Of a stretch of DNA of 60,000 nucleotides, positions 46,960 through 59,599 are shown piece by piece (position 1 is the stretch's first letter; each line of letters starts with the position of its first letter). Both the position numbers and the translations under genes were made by a program. Source of the stretch: Strigamia acuminata (lineage: Eukaryota > Arthropoda > Chilopoda > Geophilomorpha > Linotaeniidae); NCBI GenBank assembly GCA_949358305.1, contig OX442314.1:22935060-22995059 (forward strand), given 5' to 3'. The notes under the pieces are model-generated. The model was given only the letters and a program-made list of their open reading frames with translations, was not told the DNA's origin and ran no database searches.

Positions 46960-47216
46960 TACCGTATTTTACCGATTAAGAGTCGCCCTCGTGTAGTAGC
47001 CGCGGCTGAGACACCAAGAATACTGTATTTTTGCAAAGGTACGGTATTGTTTCCGTATTTAACCTCACGAACGATGAACTTACGCTTCGTTCAAGACGTT
47101 CAGACTTCGTTTGTTACATTAAACAAATGTAACAAACGAAAAATCCAAATTGTAATTGCTGGCAAAAATGGTAGTTTTGAATAAGAGCCGCGACTCTTAA
47201 TCGATAAAATACGGTA
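46960..47216. repeat. MITE family C, copy 4 (inverted)
   Basis: TACCGTATTTTACCGATTAA to ATCGATAAAATACGGTA. The interior is the reverse complement of copies 2 and 3 (GAAAAATCCAAATTGTAATT, GCTGGCAAAAATGG). 257 bp with TA. Confidence 0.88.
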
Positions 47217-47499
47217 AGTTACATCTGCCAAATATCAACATCATCAACGCCTTGTCTCGAGCAGGGTTTCTTAAACTGTGGGGGTTGTGAAAATTTTGTT
47301 TGATTTGTATACCTGGTGTATACATATATTTGTATATCTGGGGTCACCGGTTTGAAATGAATACTGCCATAGGTCATTCCTCCATTAGTAATAAAAAAAA
47401 AGTAGTAAAAAAATCAGAAAATACAACAACTTTTTAAATTACAAAAATAATAGAAATATTAAATAATAAATATTTAGAAATGGGTTGTTTTGACACAAA

Positions 47500-47700
47500 A
47501 ATCTATTTTCAAGCCAAAAAAATGCATTTGCATCCTGAAAAAACATTTTGAGGTAAAAAAAAAAATGGATTTTCATGTGGAAAAAATTGTGTTTTCATGT
47601 GGAAAAAAATGCATTTTCAGTATAAAAAAAATGCATTTTCAGTATATAAAAAATGCATTTTTGGAAGAAAATATTTATTTGTAAAAAAAATGCATTTCCT
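47500..47700. repeat. degenerate 20-bp A-rich tandem repeat
   Basis: Successive AAAAAATGCATTTTCAGTAT- and AAAAAATGGATTTTCATGTG-like units. The plus-strand 64-codon frame at 47490 is a translation of this repeat. Confidence 0.75.
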
Positions 47701-50700
47701 GTATCAATATTGACGTTTTCCACTTAATGTCTGAAAGAACTTTCTATCTTGCCATTTTCTAAAGTATCATTCACAATCATCTTTAAGACTTGAGTGTATC
47801 TAACAAAGCATATAGAGGTGCAAGTGACAACTCCAAGGGTCCATGAAATCAAACTGGTACTTCATTTTGACTGCCTGAAGACGACAAGATAATTTGCTTG
47901 GATGCAATCACACACTCGAGTTTTTGCTTACTCAATCTTGTACAATATCAATTTTAGCGCTACTTTTACAAACTCGAAAACAAAATTCTCTGCAACTTTA
48001 ACATTACAATTCTGCTTCCAATACGGATTTCAAGAGACCCGCAGCCCGAATGTCTGCAAATATGTGATAAAAAGTTGAGGATGTAAGCGAGCGCCAAACA
48101 AAAAGCAGGTTGCGCTGTTGTGCGTTTATTTAAATTCTGTTCGTGAACTTTTGACTTCGTTGCGGATTTACTATTGAAAAGAATTTTTTTTTTTTTTTGC
48201 CAATCAATTTTTATGATGGATATATGACATGGACGATCGTACGGCAACGCACGTGCATTGGCGTCCGCGTTCGATAAGAAGAACTTTCTATTTCCCACTT
48301 GGCAACTCCATACTCATCCTTCTTCCATCACTTCTTCGAAGACGAAAGTGGAACACACAAAAAAGGCGTCGACGTCGTCTTTAAACGCGCGAACGAAAGG
48401 AACACCCATCAAAAGTGGTGGCAAATATATGCCCGAGTCGATTGCCTTTTTTCTCTTTCCATTTGCTTGAGGAAAAGAAGTTTCAAGGTGTAGGATTTCC
48501 ATTAAAGGTCAAGTGCAACGACTCTTACTCGTGTTAATTCAAATAAAATACAACTGACGATAGAATTTCCAACTTTTGCCGGTGTTGGATGACGCAAAAT
48601 TATAATTATACTAAATAAACAAATTGTTATGTACATAACAACTACTACAAATTGTAAATCACGCAACAATGAATCTTGTTGCCGAGCATGATGCTTGGCA
48701 ACCAATATTAAATGGGACTCTGGCCAGATCCAACACTGAATTATTGTAACTACGTACACAATATGAATGTTAACACACGGCTTTATCTAATTTTTATTTT
48801 ATTATCAGAGAATTTTGCAGGATTTGTTTGGGTGTGTTTGCATGTCGCCGATTTTTATTTAAACGCAGCAACGTGGCAAAGCTCAGGGATTGCAACAATG
48901 GGAATTTACAAATTTATTTGTTTAGCTTATTGTCTTTCGGCCAAGCAAAATGGGATTTCAAGGGATTTAAAGTCAGTTGCAGTATATTCAAATGTAAAAC
49001 TGTTTTATATGCTCTTTATCTGTTCATTGCACACGTAAAGAATGCACAAGAAGTGCATTGAACGAGACCGTGGTTGTTTTAAATCAGTTTTAAGCAAGAC
49101 GCAGGTGATGTTTTATGTAAAGAATAAGTTACACTTTTATATTTGTGTTGAAAAATGAAATAAGTTTAAAATACGCAAAGCTTTAAAACGTCTTTTAAAG
49201 GTATACTCTTTTTTGCCAAAGTTATTTATTGCCGCCATAATTTAAAATACATGAATTTTGAGTGCTGCACTGCAGGAAACATAACTTGGGTTTCTTGCGG
49301 GGTTTTTTTGCATGTATGCATACTGTTTTATGAGATGAGGACTGAGATGAAGGCATAAATTGTTTATTGGAACTGACTGTTAGTCTTTCATTTCCAAGAA
49401 ATGTTATTTATTTTAATGAAATTTAGAAAGGAAAAAGAAATGTTTACTGTGGATATCATCTTTTAGCCATGAATATTTAAATGCTGAGAGAATAGGGACA
49501 AGGGAAAATACAAACATGGGAGAGTTATGGACGATATTTTTTATTTTGTTTGTAGAGCTAGTTTTGTTACGTTTACAAATATTATTGCTGAATATTTGTA
49601 CCTTTAAACTTGAATAATTTATTGTGTGGAGTAGGAAATAAACTTAAATTATCTTGAAATAACAGTTATATATTTACAAACTCGGGAGTGTAAACAGCTC
49701 AACAACTCGCCATGAAATTAGCTTTCCTGTGAATTATAACTCAACCGGTATTTAAAATGTGACTATTTAAGTCAACTACGGTTAAAATATACACAGATAT
49801 TCTAAATCTCTTTACACATATGGGGATTTTGGGAAACTTGTTGAAAATAGGCAGTATAATGTTTTTAAAGGTCACCAATGGTCATGCATATAAAAACGGT
49901 TTTATGATGTTTTTTATGATGCATTTTACCATATTAGCATGTTTGTGCGATATTTTATGTGGGTTTTTGACAATTTGACTTGAATTTGGCTTGAATTACT
50001 GAATAAGGTGCATTTAAAGTTTCTGCTTTTACTGTTTTTAGTGTTTGGTTCGAATATGAGTGTGAGTAAAAATTAAAAATATATTTTAAGTAAAGAAAAT
50101 GGTGACTTTAATAAATCAAAAAATACAATATTTTTTTTATACACCAGGTAAATTTAAATCAGTAAATTTAACACCAATATTACACCATAAAGGAATGAAT
50201 TTACACAATCAGGAAGTATTAACAATCCATATGGGAATACGTTAACACTTTTTTGAAAATACCATTGAGTAAATTTACACCCAATTCTGAATCATGACAC
50301 CAGCAAGGTGTACACACACAAAGGTGTAATATTTATACCTCATGTTTATTTCACCTCAATGGTGTAATTTAACTCCAAAGACGGGACAAGCATTTCACAT
50401 CTATGAAAGTGTAATCTTATACTTTATAACATCTATATTTCGCACACATTCAAATTTTGACATATTTTTATCTTCTGTTTTTGCTGCGTATAGAAACACC
50501 ATAAGCCATACACACAGAAACTTTGAATGCACCTGTAGTCAGAAACATTTTCTGATTGAAATCTGAAATGTGTTTCATTATTTATATGACAGGACTAGGT
50601 TATTTTTGTACTCGTAACTCATCCTTGCTGTAGATCTTTCTTCTTTTATGTTGTGGGAACGTTAAAATGTTGTGATTAAGATCACGTGAAAGTTATTGAA

Positions 50701-51362
50701 GGAAACCCGGCCAAACAGCGCCTAATAAACGTCAGGTTTGAACGAACATTGAGCCTTTGCAGTGTGTATTGCGTTTGTTATGACTTCTTCACGGAAAGGA
50801 AAGATTATTTGTGGCCTACTTTTCAAATATCGGGGGCGTTCGCAAGTGAGAGATTACTCCAGGAAAATCATAAATTTTTAAGGTTCAAGCAAAATGGATA
50901 AAAAACGGGAAATGAAATGTGCGAACTTTTTTAAGGTTGTGAATAATTTAAATGATTTAATTTCAAAGTTTTTCTGTTTTAATTTTGAGTTTTTTAAAAG
51001 CCTTTTTGTGGTTGTTTTGTCGTTCCCGGGACCGCCAGATTAATCATTAACAAACTTTGAAGTTATAGATTGACGCGTTAGAAGAAAAGTTATAAAAGAT
51101 ATACTTCCACCAGGGGAGTTTTATATTGATTTCTTGGAATGAAATATTTTTAAATTGAGCGCCAGAACCCAGAATGGTAAAAACGTGATATTTTTCATGG
51201 GTGGGGAAATCAATTGTGCTGAATGCGTAAGGTTTATTCAAACCACGCGAGATGGATCAAAGAATTTTTTTTGATTTTCTGATTTTGAAAGACAGGAATT
51301 GACTTTTCCTCATATTTTTTTTTGCTTGATTATTATCATTGCTCGTAGCATGCAAAAATATA

Positions 51363-51857
51363 CAGTGGAAACTCTTTATAACGAATCGCAAAGGACCCGT
51401 TATAACGAAATTTGTTAACACAATGTTTTATGGCCAGTCAGCATATATTTTTTTCAAGAGCGACACTACCGATTATCCGCCCATTACTGATCGCCACCGA
51501 TACACAGGCACTGTAAGCGATCAACGCTCTTTTCGTAGTCATTTTTGTGCCATGCTCTGCGAGTTTGAAGACCTAACCTAACCTAACTTAACCTATTTCA
51601 AATTTTAATATTAACACCCTCCCACAAATAACTCATTTTGTTAACACATCCCAAATAATGACCAAGAAAACAATCATGCGGTAAAGGAAAAGAATTGTTA
51701 CGCCTTGTGCAGCGGCGGCGATCGGTAATTGGCGGATGATCGGTATTTACGCTGTAGAAAAAAATATGTGCAGCCAGCCAACCAAACCGGTCATTTTTAG
51801 GTATTCCTTACATTGATAATTCGTTATATTCCGATTCGTTATAAAGAGTTTCGACTG
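51363..51857. repeat. pogo-like MITE, TA target
   Basis: 495 bp between TA dinucleotides. Tips CAGTGGAAACTCTTTATAAC and reversed CAGTCGAAACTCTTTATAAC, followed by GAATCG in both. CAGTxGAAxCTCxxTATAACGA is the pattern of pogo/Tigger-type Tc1-mariner ends. Internally ATTGATAATTCG and CGATCGGTAATTGGCGGATG occur as second-order inverted motifs. A short CCTAA array lies at 51571-51594. Confidence 0.9.
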
Positions 51858-52918
51858 TATTACCAGATGCATTCACGATGTATTTGCGAAACGGTATATT
51901 TTTAAAATCTTTAATTTTTTAGAGTGTGGATTTTGTTTGGTCCTATTGGGTCTAAGTTGATAAAGTTGTTTTTATCTAGGTTGTGATCTCAATCTCGAGT
52001 ATCATCTTACTTCTAAACAATGCTATCTCACCAAGATTTCTGCTATTGATTCGTCTTGTTTTTGTCCGCTCTTGTTGCAGTAATCTATTTTGCTGTATCA
52101 GCTTTGGTCACCTAATATAGTTGTTCTTATGAGACTTTAGAAGCTTGTCAATGATATTTCGTCCTAGTAAATGGGGGAAGCCATCACTGTTGTCATGCTT
52201 GTTCTTTGTTGACATTCTTACTGATTGGAATTTTTTTTTGTAAAAAATAAACAAATATGTAAATAATTTACATTTAATCTGTATTGTTTGTGTTGTGTCA
52301 ACAAAATGGATGAAACTCTTCGAGCAAAAGATAAACAAAATGTTTTTTTTATTTTTAGACAAACATTGAAACTTGATGTCTATGTTTATTTACTTCATTT
52401 TATCGAGTTAAACGTTCTTATTAGGATTTAGGAAAGTTGTCAAGAAAAAGTTAAAAAACGAAAACGATGGGGCGATTGAGTTGAGTTTGGAAAAGAAATG
52501 AAAAAAGTAAATTCCTGATTGAATGACCTGAAGAGTTGCTACTGTGGCATGGGAGTTGGAATTTAGCCAAGAGAAAGAGTTGAGACTTATCAAAACAAGA
52601 CAATAAGTCAATTCAATGCCTTAAGAATGACGTCAACCTAGTGTCTCTGGAGAGATTTTATGATTTTTCTCTTATCTTTTTAGCTGAGTGGACAAAAATT
52701 TTATGTACTTTTGTTTTGTGGCATAAGAGAACAGTGCAGTCCCAGCATCCACCATTATTATTATTTCAGGCTCTCTTTCCTAAGCTATGTTGGCTGCAAA
52801 AGTTTTATTACGACAGCCTCATTTATTCCTACGGATCGTTAGTGAAACTGCATTTTATTGCTCTGATCTAAGTAGAGTTAAAAGACAAAGAAAACCACAC
52901 TGGCTATACGCTTAAATC

Positions 52919-53206
52919 TACTTAGGCGCCCAGTATCTTAAAGCTAAATTCATACTCCACATCCCATTCTGCGCAGATGATTTCCTAATTCAAGTTAGCA
53001 GTTTTAAGCCTAATATTGGACTTAATAACGGTAAAGTAAATTAACAACAATAAACTCATTAATAAAAATAGTTTACAGCATGGTACTGAAATTTTGTTGT
53101 ATTATTTCCTTTTTGTGCAACAAGCTTGTCAATCGCCATGTTAAATGCATGCGCAAAATGTGATGCGCAGTTGAATTTGGCATCAAGATGTAGGGCGTGA
53201 ACTGTA
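52919..53206. repeat. MITE family A, copy 7
   Basis: Left part GGCGCCCAGTATCTTAAAGC, then CCCATTCTGCGCAGATGATT. The right part has GATGCGCAGTTGAATTTGGC, CATCAAGATG and the tip GCGTGAACTGTA. Interior blocks match copy 1. Confidence 0.8.
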
Positions 53207-53939
53207 GGTGCAGTGGGATTTTAGAGGTCCCTGGTATTAAAAAAATTTGTGTATATTATTTAAAATATAATTTTGTCGAATTTAATATTTCTATCAGCCA
53301 TTTTTGGGGTTCTATTTAAAAAAATCCATATATACGAATAGAGTAAATATTTTTTTGGATTTTTTTTTTTTTAATTTTGGGCCTCCACTACAGCGTGGGC
53401 CTTTTCTCTTTGAGAGCCTATAAATCCACTGGAATAAACTGCTGCAGTAATTTTGAGCGTTTAAACTTCGTGTAATCCTAAAAGAGATAAAAATGAAAGT
53501 AGGCTTTACTGTGCTGCTTTTGGCATTTATGTTTGCAATTGTTGCCATCTAAAGTGCCAAAAGTAATGTGTGAAAAAAGAAACATCGCTTCTGTCGTGTT
53601 TCCATTATTAAAGGCACCTATTGATAAATTATTTTTTTTTATTGTAGATTTCTGTTATTTATGGCGAGGTTTTTTGAAAGCACTCAACATATTGGTGAGT
53701 AAAAGCAATATTTTTTATTTGTTGTGTAGATAAAGCGGTTAAAATGGAAATTTTTGCAATAGAACTTTGCCGCTCTGTTAACATCTATCTCGATGCACAG
53801 TTTCTTTATGATAATAATAAAGTGGTTTTAATGACGTTAATCGCGCTCTAAACTCCTAACAATAAATCAAGACCACGGGCTTTTCGATGAAATAATCGTG
53901 AAACGATTATAAAACTGCAGTGACCCTACAAAATCTATA

Positions 53940-54040
53940 TATTGGGTATTCTCAAAACCTGAAATATTGGATTTTTCTAAAACCCTGAAATATTAGGTTT
54001 TTCTAAAACCTTGTAATTAGAGTTTTTCTAACCCAAAACC
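53940..54040. repeat. tandem repeat, about 27-30-bp unit
   Basis: Three to four imperfect units of TTTTTCTAAAACCCTGAAAT followed by ATTAGG. Confidence 0.75.
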
Positions 54041-54276
54041 TGATCTAACAAAAGGAAGCCAAACTGTTACTGAGCTCCTACAAGGAGGTTTCCGTTTCCG
54101 GATGAAGATCTGAAGCGAAGTTGGAGCGTTGATCGTCTATTCTACAACATGTTGGTCTTAGCTATGAAGGATGGGTATCTGCTGCTGTGGAAGGTTGTCT
54201 CAAACTGAAACCAGATCAAAGACATAGCAGTGGACTTAAAACAATAGCAATACCAGTGTACCAGCAGATGGGTTCC

Positions 54277-54678
54277 TACACTCTTGTTCAACTCAAATAA
54301 GTGGCCTTCTCCCATTGGCCGAGCCGTATCACTGGTGTAGTGATCCAAAAATGTAGACCCAAACACCAGAAATGGATTCCAATGTGCAGACATTTGTAAT
54401 CGATAGACTAATTGTGTTCGGTCCAGACCAAAAAATCGATAAACAGAACAAAAATGAGTTTTTGATTTATATGTTCATATAACTTGATTTTTTCAAAGGA
54501 AGTAACATTTCTTGATACAAATAATCGAAATTATGTCAACCTAAATGGTTATAGCAATCACAAATCATAATAAAAATAAAAACTACTTCTCCTAGTGGTA
54601 GTAATACATACTTGAGGTAGGAGCAATACGGCTCGGCCAATGGGAGAAGGCCACTTATTTGAGTTGAACAAGAGTATA
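54277..54678. repeat. MITE family D, copy 3
   Basis: Tips TACACTCTTGTTCAACTCAA and reversed TATACTCTTGTTCAACTCAA; arms of about 55 bp including TCTCCCATTGGCCGAGCCGT. The left subterminal block reads CACTGGTGTAGTGATCC then TAGACCCAAACACCAG, nearly the same as copy 1 although the outer arms differ. 402 bp. Confidence 0.9.
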
Positions 54679-56529
54679 GAAGACTCATCAAGCAGGGCAA
54701 GCTTGTACTAAAAGGGGTCTGCCCACCGGAAGATAATTCCGGTTACTTTTGCATACGCTCTCATATACCATAAATTGTTTTGTGACAGTAGTTTCATACT
54801 CGTTTGAATGTTGTGTTCTTGCTATGACATTGTAAGCAACAATAAATGTAACATGTCTCTTCGGTTGCGAGCAGCAACCGAATGAGAAAGGTTCAGTTCG
54901 AAATTGTGAACTATCGGGCATGTGTGTCTCATTACGGTTGCTTCGTAATGGAGCGACCGCTTCATACACGTTAGGTTGAAATACAATATTGACCAATAGA
55001 CCTTTTAGTCATCAATGATTGTTTGATCAAAAGGTCTACATTTTTGGTTTATTGTTTGTAGTTTAGAATGCTGTTAATGTGATTAAAATCAGTTTTTTGC
55101 TTCTCTGTTTGATGTGTCTATAAATCAAATTTAAAATTCAAATTTTTGCCAGTTAGAGATTAATTCATCAAAGAATTATCTCTCGATTTACTTCTGCCAT
55201 TAAATGTCTGGAAGTTAAAGTCAAATAGGTATTTGATTGCTCATGCCTTGAGCTACTTGTCTTGCATTTCATTGGCCTTTTGGCCTTGTGATGTTCTGTG
55301 CAGTCTCTGTAATCAATTATCAGTTTGGATTTATGGTTGTGTAAAGGGAAATCTGAAACAGCACTGAGCAAAAGAAGTCTTCTTTTTATTTGAAAGAAAA
55401 ACAAATAACTTTTTTTGAAAGAAACATTTAGGGAAGAGTGAAAAAAAAATGTTTGATGGACAGATAAATGAAATAAAATTGTGAGTTGACTTGGGGTTCA
55501 AATCAAGTCCCACAGAGTATGTTGGTCTTTTTCCCCATTGAGTTTACGAAAAGAGAAGATTTCGACAGCAACATCTTCACCTTGTATTCTGTTTTATTTG
55601 TTTTGTCCTTTGCGGCAAATGTCGGTTAGAATCGATATTGAGTTTTGCTTTTATGCTATTTTTAACCGGTATTAAATGATAACATCCATATTCATAAAAA
55701 TAAAAAAAAATTTAAAGTGAAACAAAAAAGATGTTTGGAGCAGGAATGGATGAAATTAAATTAGAACATTCGCAGTTGAGAAATATTTAAAAATATAAAA
55801 TGGTTTTGTTTAAATGTCAAATACATACAGTCAGGCGCGGATCCAAGGGGAGGGGGCATGGGAGCTTTGGACACCCCGTTGAGCAACGGAAAAGGTTTAT
55901 TTTTAATTCAAACACATTTATTTATGTTCCAAAAAGTTCATTTTAAGTTTACAAAATGAATTTATAAGCAACGAATTCATTCTTAGACAAAAAAAATGAT
56001 CATTTTTTGGCTAAAGACATGCAATTTTTTCATTTTTTAGCCAAAAACTCTTATATTTTTTTTTTTTTGCCAAATACATTCATTTTTAAACGAAAAATTT
56101 AGTTAAATTAAAATCCGCCAAGTTTCTATTACAGATTGATGAATTTTAAGAATAAAATGAAAAATATTTTTTTTTTCTTATTTCTTAAAATTGTAATTGT
56201 ATATTTTAATTAGTAATTCGATTAGCACTCCGAGTACGGTTTCATTTAACCCTCTGAGGCATAAGGGTAAAATGTGCCGTTCTGGTATAAGGCATTACGG
56301 ATTTATGGACAATTTTCAAGTCAATTAGTTAAAGCGCCGTTTTGATTTTTGAAAGTTTGCAACTAATTTTATAAAGGGCGCTAGTTATGAATAGTGGAAT
56401 AATATATTTTTTTACCAATTAGTTTAAACACTACTGGTAAATGCGCAGCAAAGCCAGCATAATAGTTTTAAGGGAGTTTTAAGGGGCAGAAAATTTGCAT
56501 TTAGCATAATTAATTATATAAATGACCAA

Positions 56530-56612
56530 TGACATATTCTGTACATATTCTGACATATTCTGTACATATTCTGTACATATTCTGACATATTCTGTACATA
56601 TTCTGTGTATTC
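56530..56612. repeat. TACATATTCTG tandem repeat
   Basis: Seven to eight alternating units of GACATATTCT and GTACATATTCT. The 88-codon plus-strand frame over it begins in the repeat and has no other support. Confidence 0.9.
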
Positions 56613-58509
56613 ATAAGCGCGACTTCGCACATTTGATTACCGTATTCGAAAAAATGAATCAAATTGATTGGATTTTTATTCTAGAGTTTGACCTTAAATT
56701 TATAAAACAAACACTCGAATGCAATTTGCATTGCAAGTGGGGATGGGATTATCTTTATTTATTTTTTGTGTGTTTTAATTTAGGTTAATTCCATTTGATG
56801 CATTTCCCTGCATGGTTTGCGAAATGAATGTCTTGACATGTGCTTAAATGAATTGTTGAGAAATGAGTTTAATTGGATCGGCTGCAAACACAATCTTCCA
56901 AGTTGAATAAAGAATAGCATTCCATTGGGTCATGTATCTTCAACACTCCAGAAAAGGTTCATTAAGTTGGAAACGACGTTGTCGAACCGTTCGATTTGCT
57001 TTCAGTAATGAATTTAATTGTAAAAAAAAATATTTTTTTTGAGCTCTAGCACGTTGCCATTGATTTGTTATTAGGATTGGAATTGGGGAAATAGATTGTT
57101 GAAGAGGTGGCTCTCAATCCTCCAGAGAGAATGCTAGATGGAGAAGCTTCATAGGGGGAAAAAAGAGTCTCTAGAGTAATGCCGCTAGAAACAGTTGATT
57201 TTTGAGCAATGGATTGTTTCAGAGCACTGAGAGAAGGATTGATGGAAATGCATGGTCTTGCAGATAAGGAACTTTATAGTGGAAGATTCTTGCTCAGACG
57301 CTAAGCTGTTTGCATGTGGGTTGAAATCAAGGAATAATGTTGAAAGGAAAGTTTTATTCTTTTCTTTTCTCTCTCAAACAATTTTTTTAAAAAAAAAATA
57401 AAAACTACTTAAGATTTGTTTTATTTGTAAGAATGAAATTAGGTGCAACAATGATTTTGGGGGCGGTTGATCGGACACTCAATATAATATCGGCTGAGGT
57501 ATCGTTATCAGCCGATATTCGTTCGGTATCGTATCGACAATATTGTAAAATATGGATATCGGTCAAAGTCTAATTAATACTAGACGCATTCATTCATAAA
57601 ACAATTTAGACTAAACAGCATTGTAAACAACATTGCTCCATATCACATATTTGCATTTGTATTCGATTTACCTGTATCACTTTTTGTGAAGCTACACCTG
57701 CAGCGCCACCTGGTTGTTTTGCTTATTAAAACTCACTGAATTAAATATCTTCGTAATGGACGCTCATCTTTGAATTCGCTCATTACCACATTTCTACAAA
57801 CTTGATGAAAACACATCAAACATTTAAACTGTTTATCTCGATCTAACTTGAAAAATTGCGGCCGGTTTAGTCTGTTTTCAGTCAGTTGGCATGCACATGA
57901 CAAAACATATTTAAATGCAAGTTAAACATGACTTGATGAATGCATCTACTGCAATCGTTCAATTCGAACGTTCTGTTGAACAATTTTGTTTCGCAACATG
58001 AAATTTGTGCGTCTAACTCTAAATTATCGATAAACCACATAGCATTCGTGATATTGCTACTGATTACGGTATATTTACTCGCAGACATGCTTTAGTAATT
58101 GCATATTGATTATAAAAAAAACACAGTTTAGACTTGTTATCGTGACAGTAATGTACTGTTGAAAATTGCAATAACCCAAGAGGGAGCGGGGTTTGGGTGA
58201 TTTAGAAATCAATACGTGATTTTAAGGCATTTAATTGAGTGAATGAATTGCACTGGAGGTCTCGGAAACCTCTCACATTTACCTATTTTCCTTTATTAAA
58301 TTTGCGCTCACTTAAATCTTTATTTTCAAGAGTACTCCTGACTCCATTTAGTAACCTCGGAGATGGGATTATCGTCTATCGGCATTTTTGGTTAATTGTT
58401 ACATTGTGATGCAGTTTCTGCGCGTCCTTTTGAAATTAACCACAATACTAGTCATGGAATGCTGCATAAGTATTTTGTGTGTTTTTGCACGAAATCGAAC
58501 TTGAAATTG

Positions 58510-58740
58510 TGGTTTTACTCACTTTTTTTGGTGTTTTCTGCTTCATTTGGAAGCTAACTTGTATGGCAGCCATTACGAATTTTACTTTAAAAACCAAAAC
58601 CAGGCATAAACCACTTGAAAAACCATTGTGGTTGTGTTTTCTGTATTTGCTGTTTTTGTGTATTGTTTATAGCGGTTTTTGGTCTTCAATATTAAAATTT
58701 GAATGGCCCAAATGTTTGGAATTTTTAGAAACGGTATAAA
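58510..58740. repeat. interspersed repeat family G, diverged right half
   Basis: GGCAGCCATTACGAATTTTA and AACCACTTGAAAAACCATTG follow the same order as 23980-24060 and 3850-3910. The left half and both ends are not recognisable. Confidence 0.5.
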
Positions 58741-58950
58741 TTTCTAAAAGCAACATTACAATATTGATATATCTGTCAAAAAGGTTGGCATATTGTGATT
58801 ACGATATGTTTACTAGAATAATTGAATTAGATCGATCAAAGCAAACCAAACACAAGTTGCTTAACAAAATTATGAATAAACTGAATAATTCTTAGTTATT
58901 TTATCTCGAAATTTAATTAATTTTAAAGAAATTAACCACAACTTGCTTGG

Positions 58951-58972
58951 ATGTACTGTACGTACAGTACAT
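58951..58972. repeat. perfect 22-bp palindrome
   Basis: The half-site ATGTACTGTAC is followed directly by its exact reverse complement. No spacer and no mismatch. Confidence 0.95.
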
Positions 58973-59576
58973 CAACATCATCTTGCGAGGAATACTGGAC
59001 CTGGAGAATTGATAGCGGCACATTTACTAGTAGTTACAAGTATCCAGTCAAACAGCTGTCACAAAATCCCCATCTGCAATCACCACCATTGGAAAACCAT
59101 AAATCCAATCAATTCGAGGGGATTTTTCAATCCACGATTTAACCTTCACACGAATTTTCTCATTTAATCGTCATATATCACATAATGCACTAAACAAGCT
59201 CAATAACAATCTCACCACACAAGATCCAGAAAAATCCCATTTCTTCACCACCTCTTAATAAGTTGATAAATTGAGAATGGAGACTCGATGTACACACGGA
59301 ACTGCTGTATTGCAACCACTTAAGAAGTTTAAAACAAACGATGATCAGCGATACTACATCCGAAGTTGATCCCTAGGGAAACATGAATAGCGGTGGTGAG
59401 TTTTACAGATTGCTACCATGATTACTTCACTGCTTGGCTGTTATTGCGGTTTGCACCTAATCCACGTGGATTTAGCAGGTGGAAGAATGTTGGCATGTTG
59501 AGTATTTTTGGTTAAAAAATTAAAGCCGGTTCAGATCGAGTAAGATATTCACGGGAACTGTCTTCAAATTGCTGCG

Positions 59577-59599
59577 ATGGGATGGGATGGGAAGGGAAG
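59577..59599 (+). repeat. GGGAT short repeat
   Basis: Four GGG runs (GATGGGATGGGATGGGAAGG then G). It fits the G-quadruplex pattern on the plus strand. Confidence 0.75.

Noticed and set aside
47266-47300. CAGGGTTTCTTAAACTGTGGGG, like a hAT tip
   Set aside because: No matching right end or 8-bp duplication was found. The same holds for the CAGTGGTTCTTAAATC tip at 43634 and the GGCGCGGATCCAAGGGG stretch at 55836.
48258-48502. GC-richer patch open on both strands, considered as the missing receptor exon
   Set aside because: Neither strand gives the lobe-1 motif or a donor in phase with exon 1.
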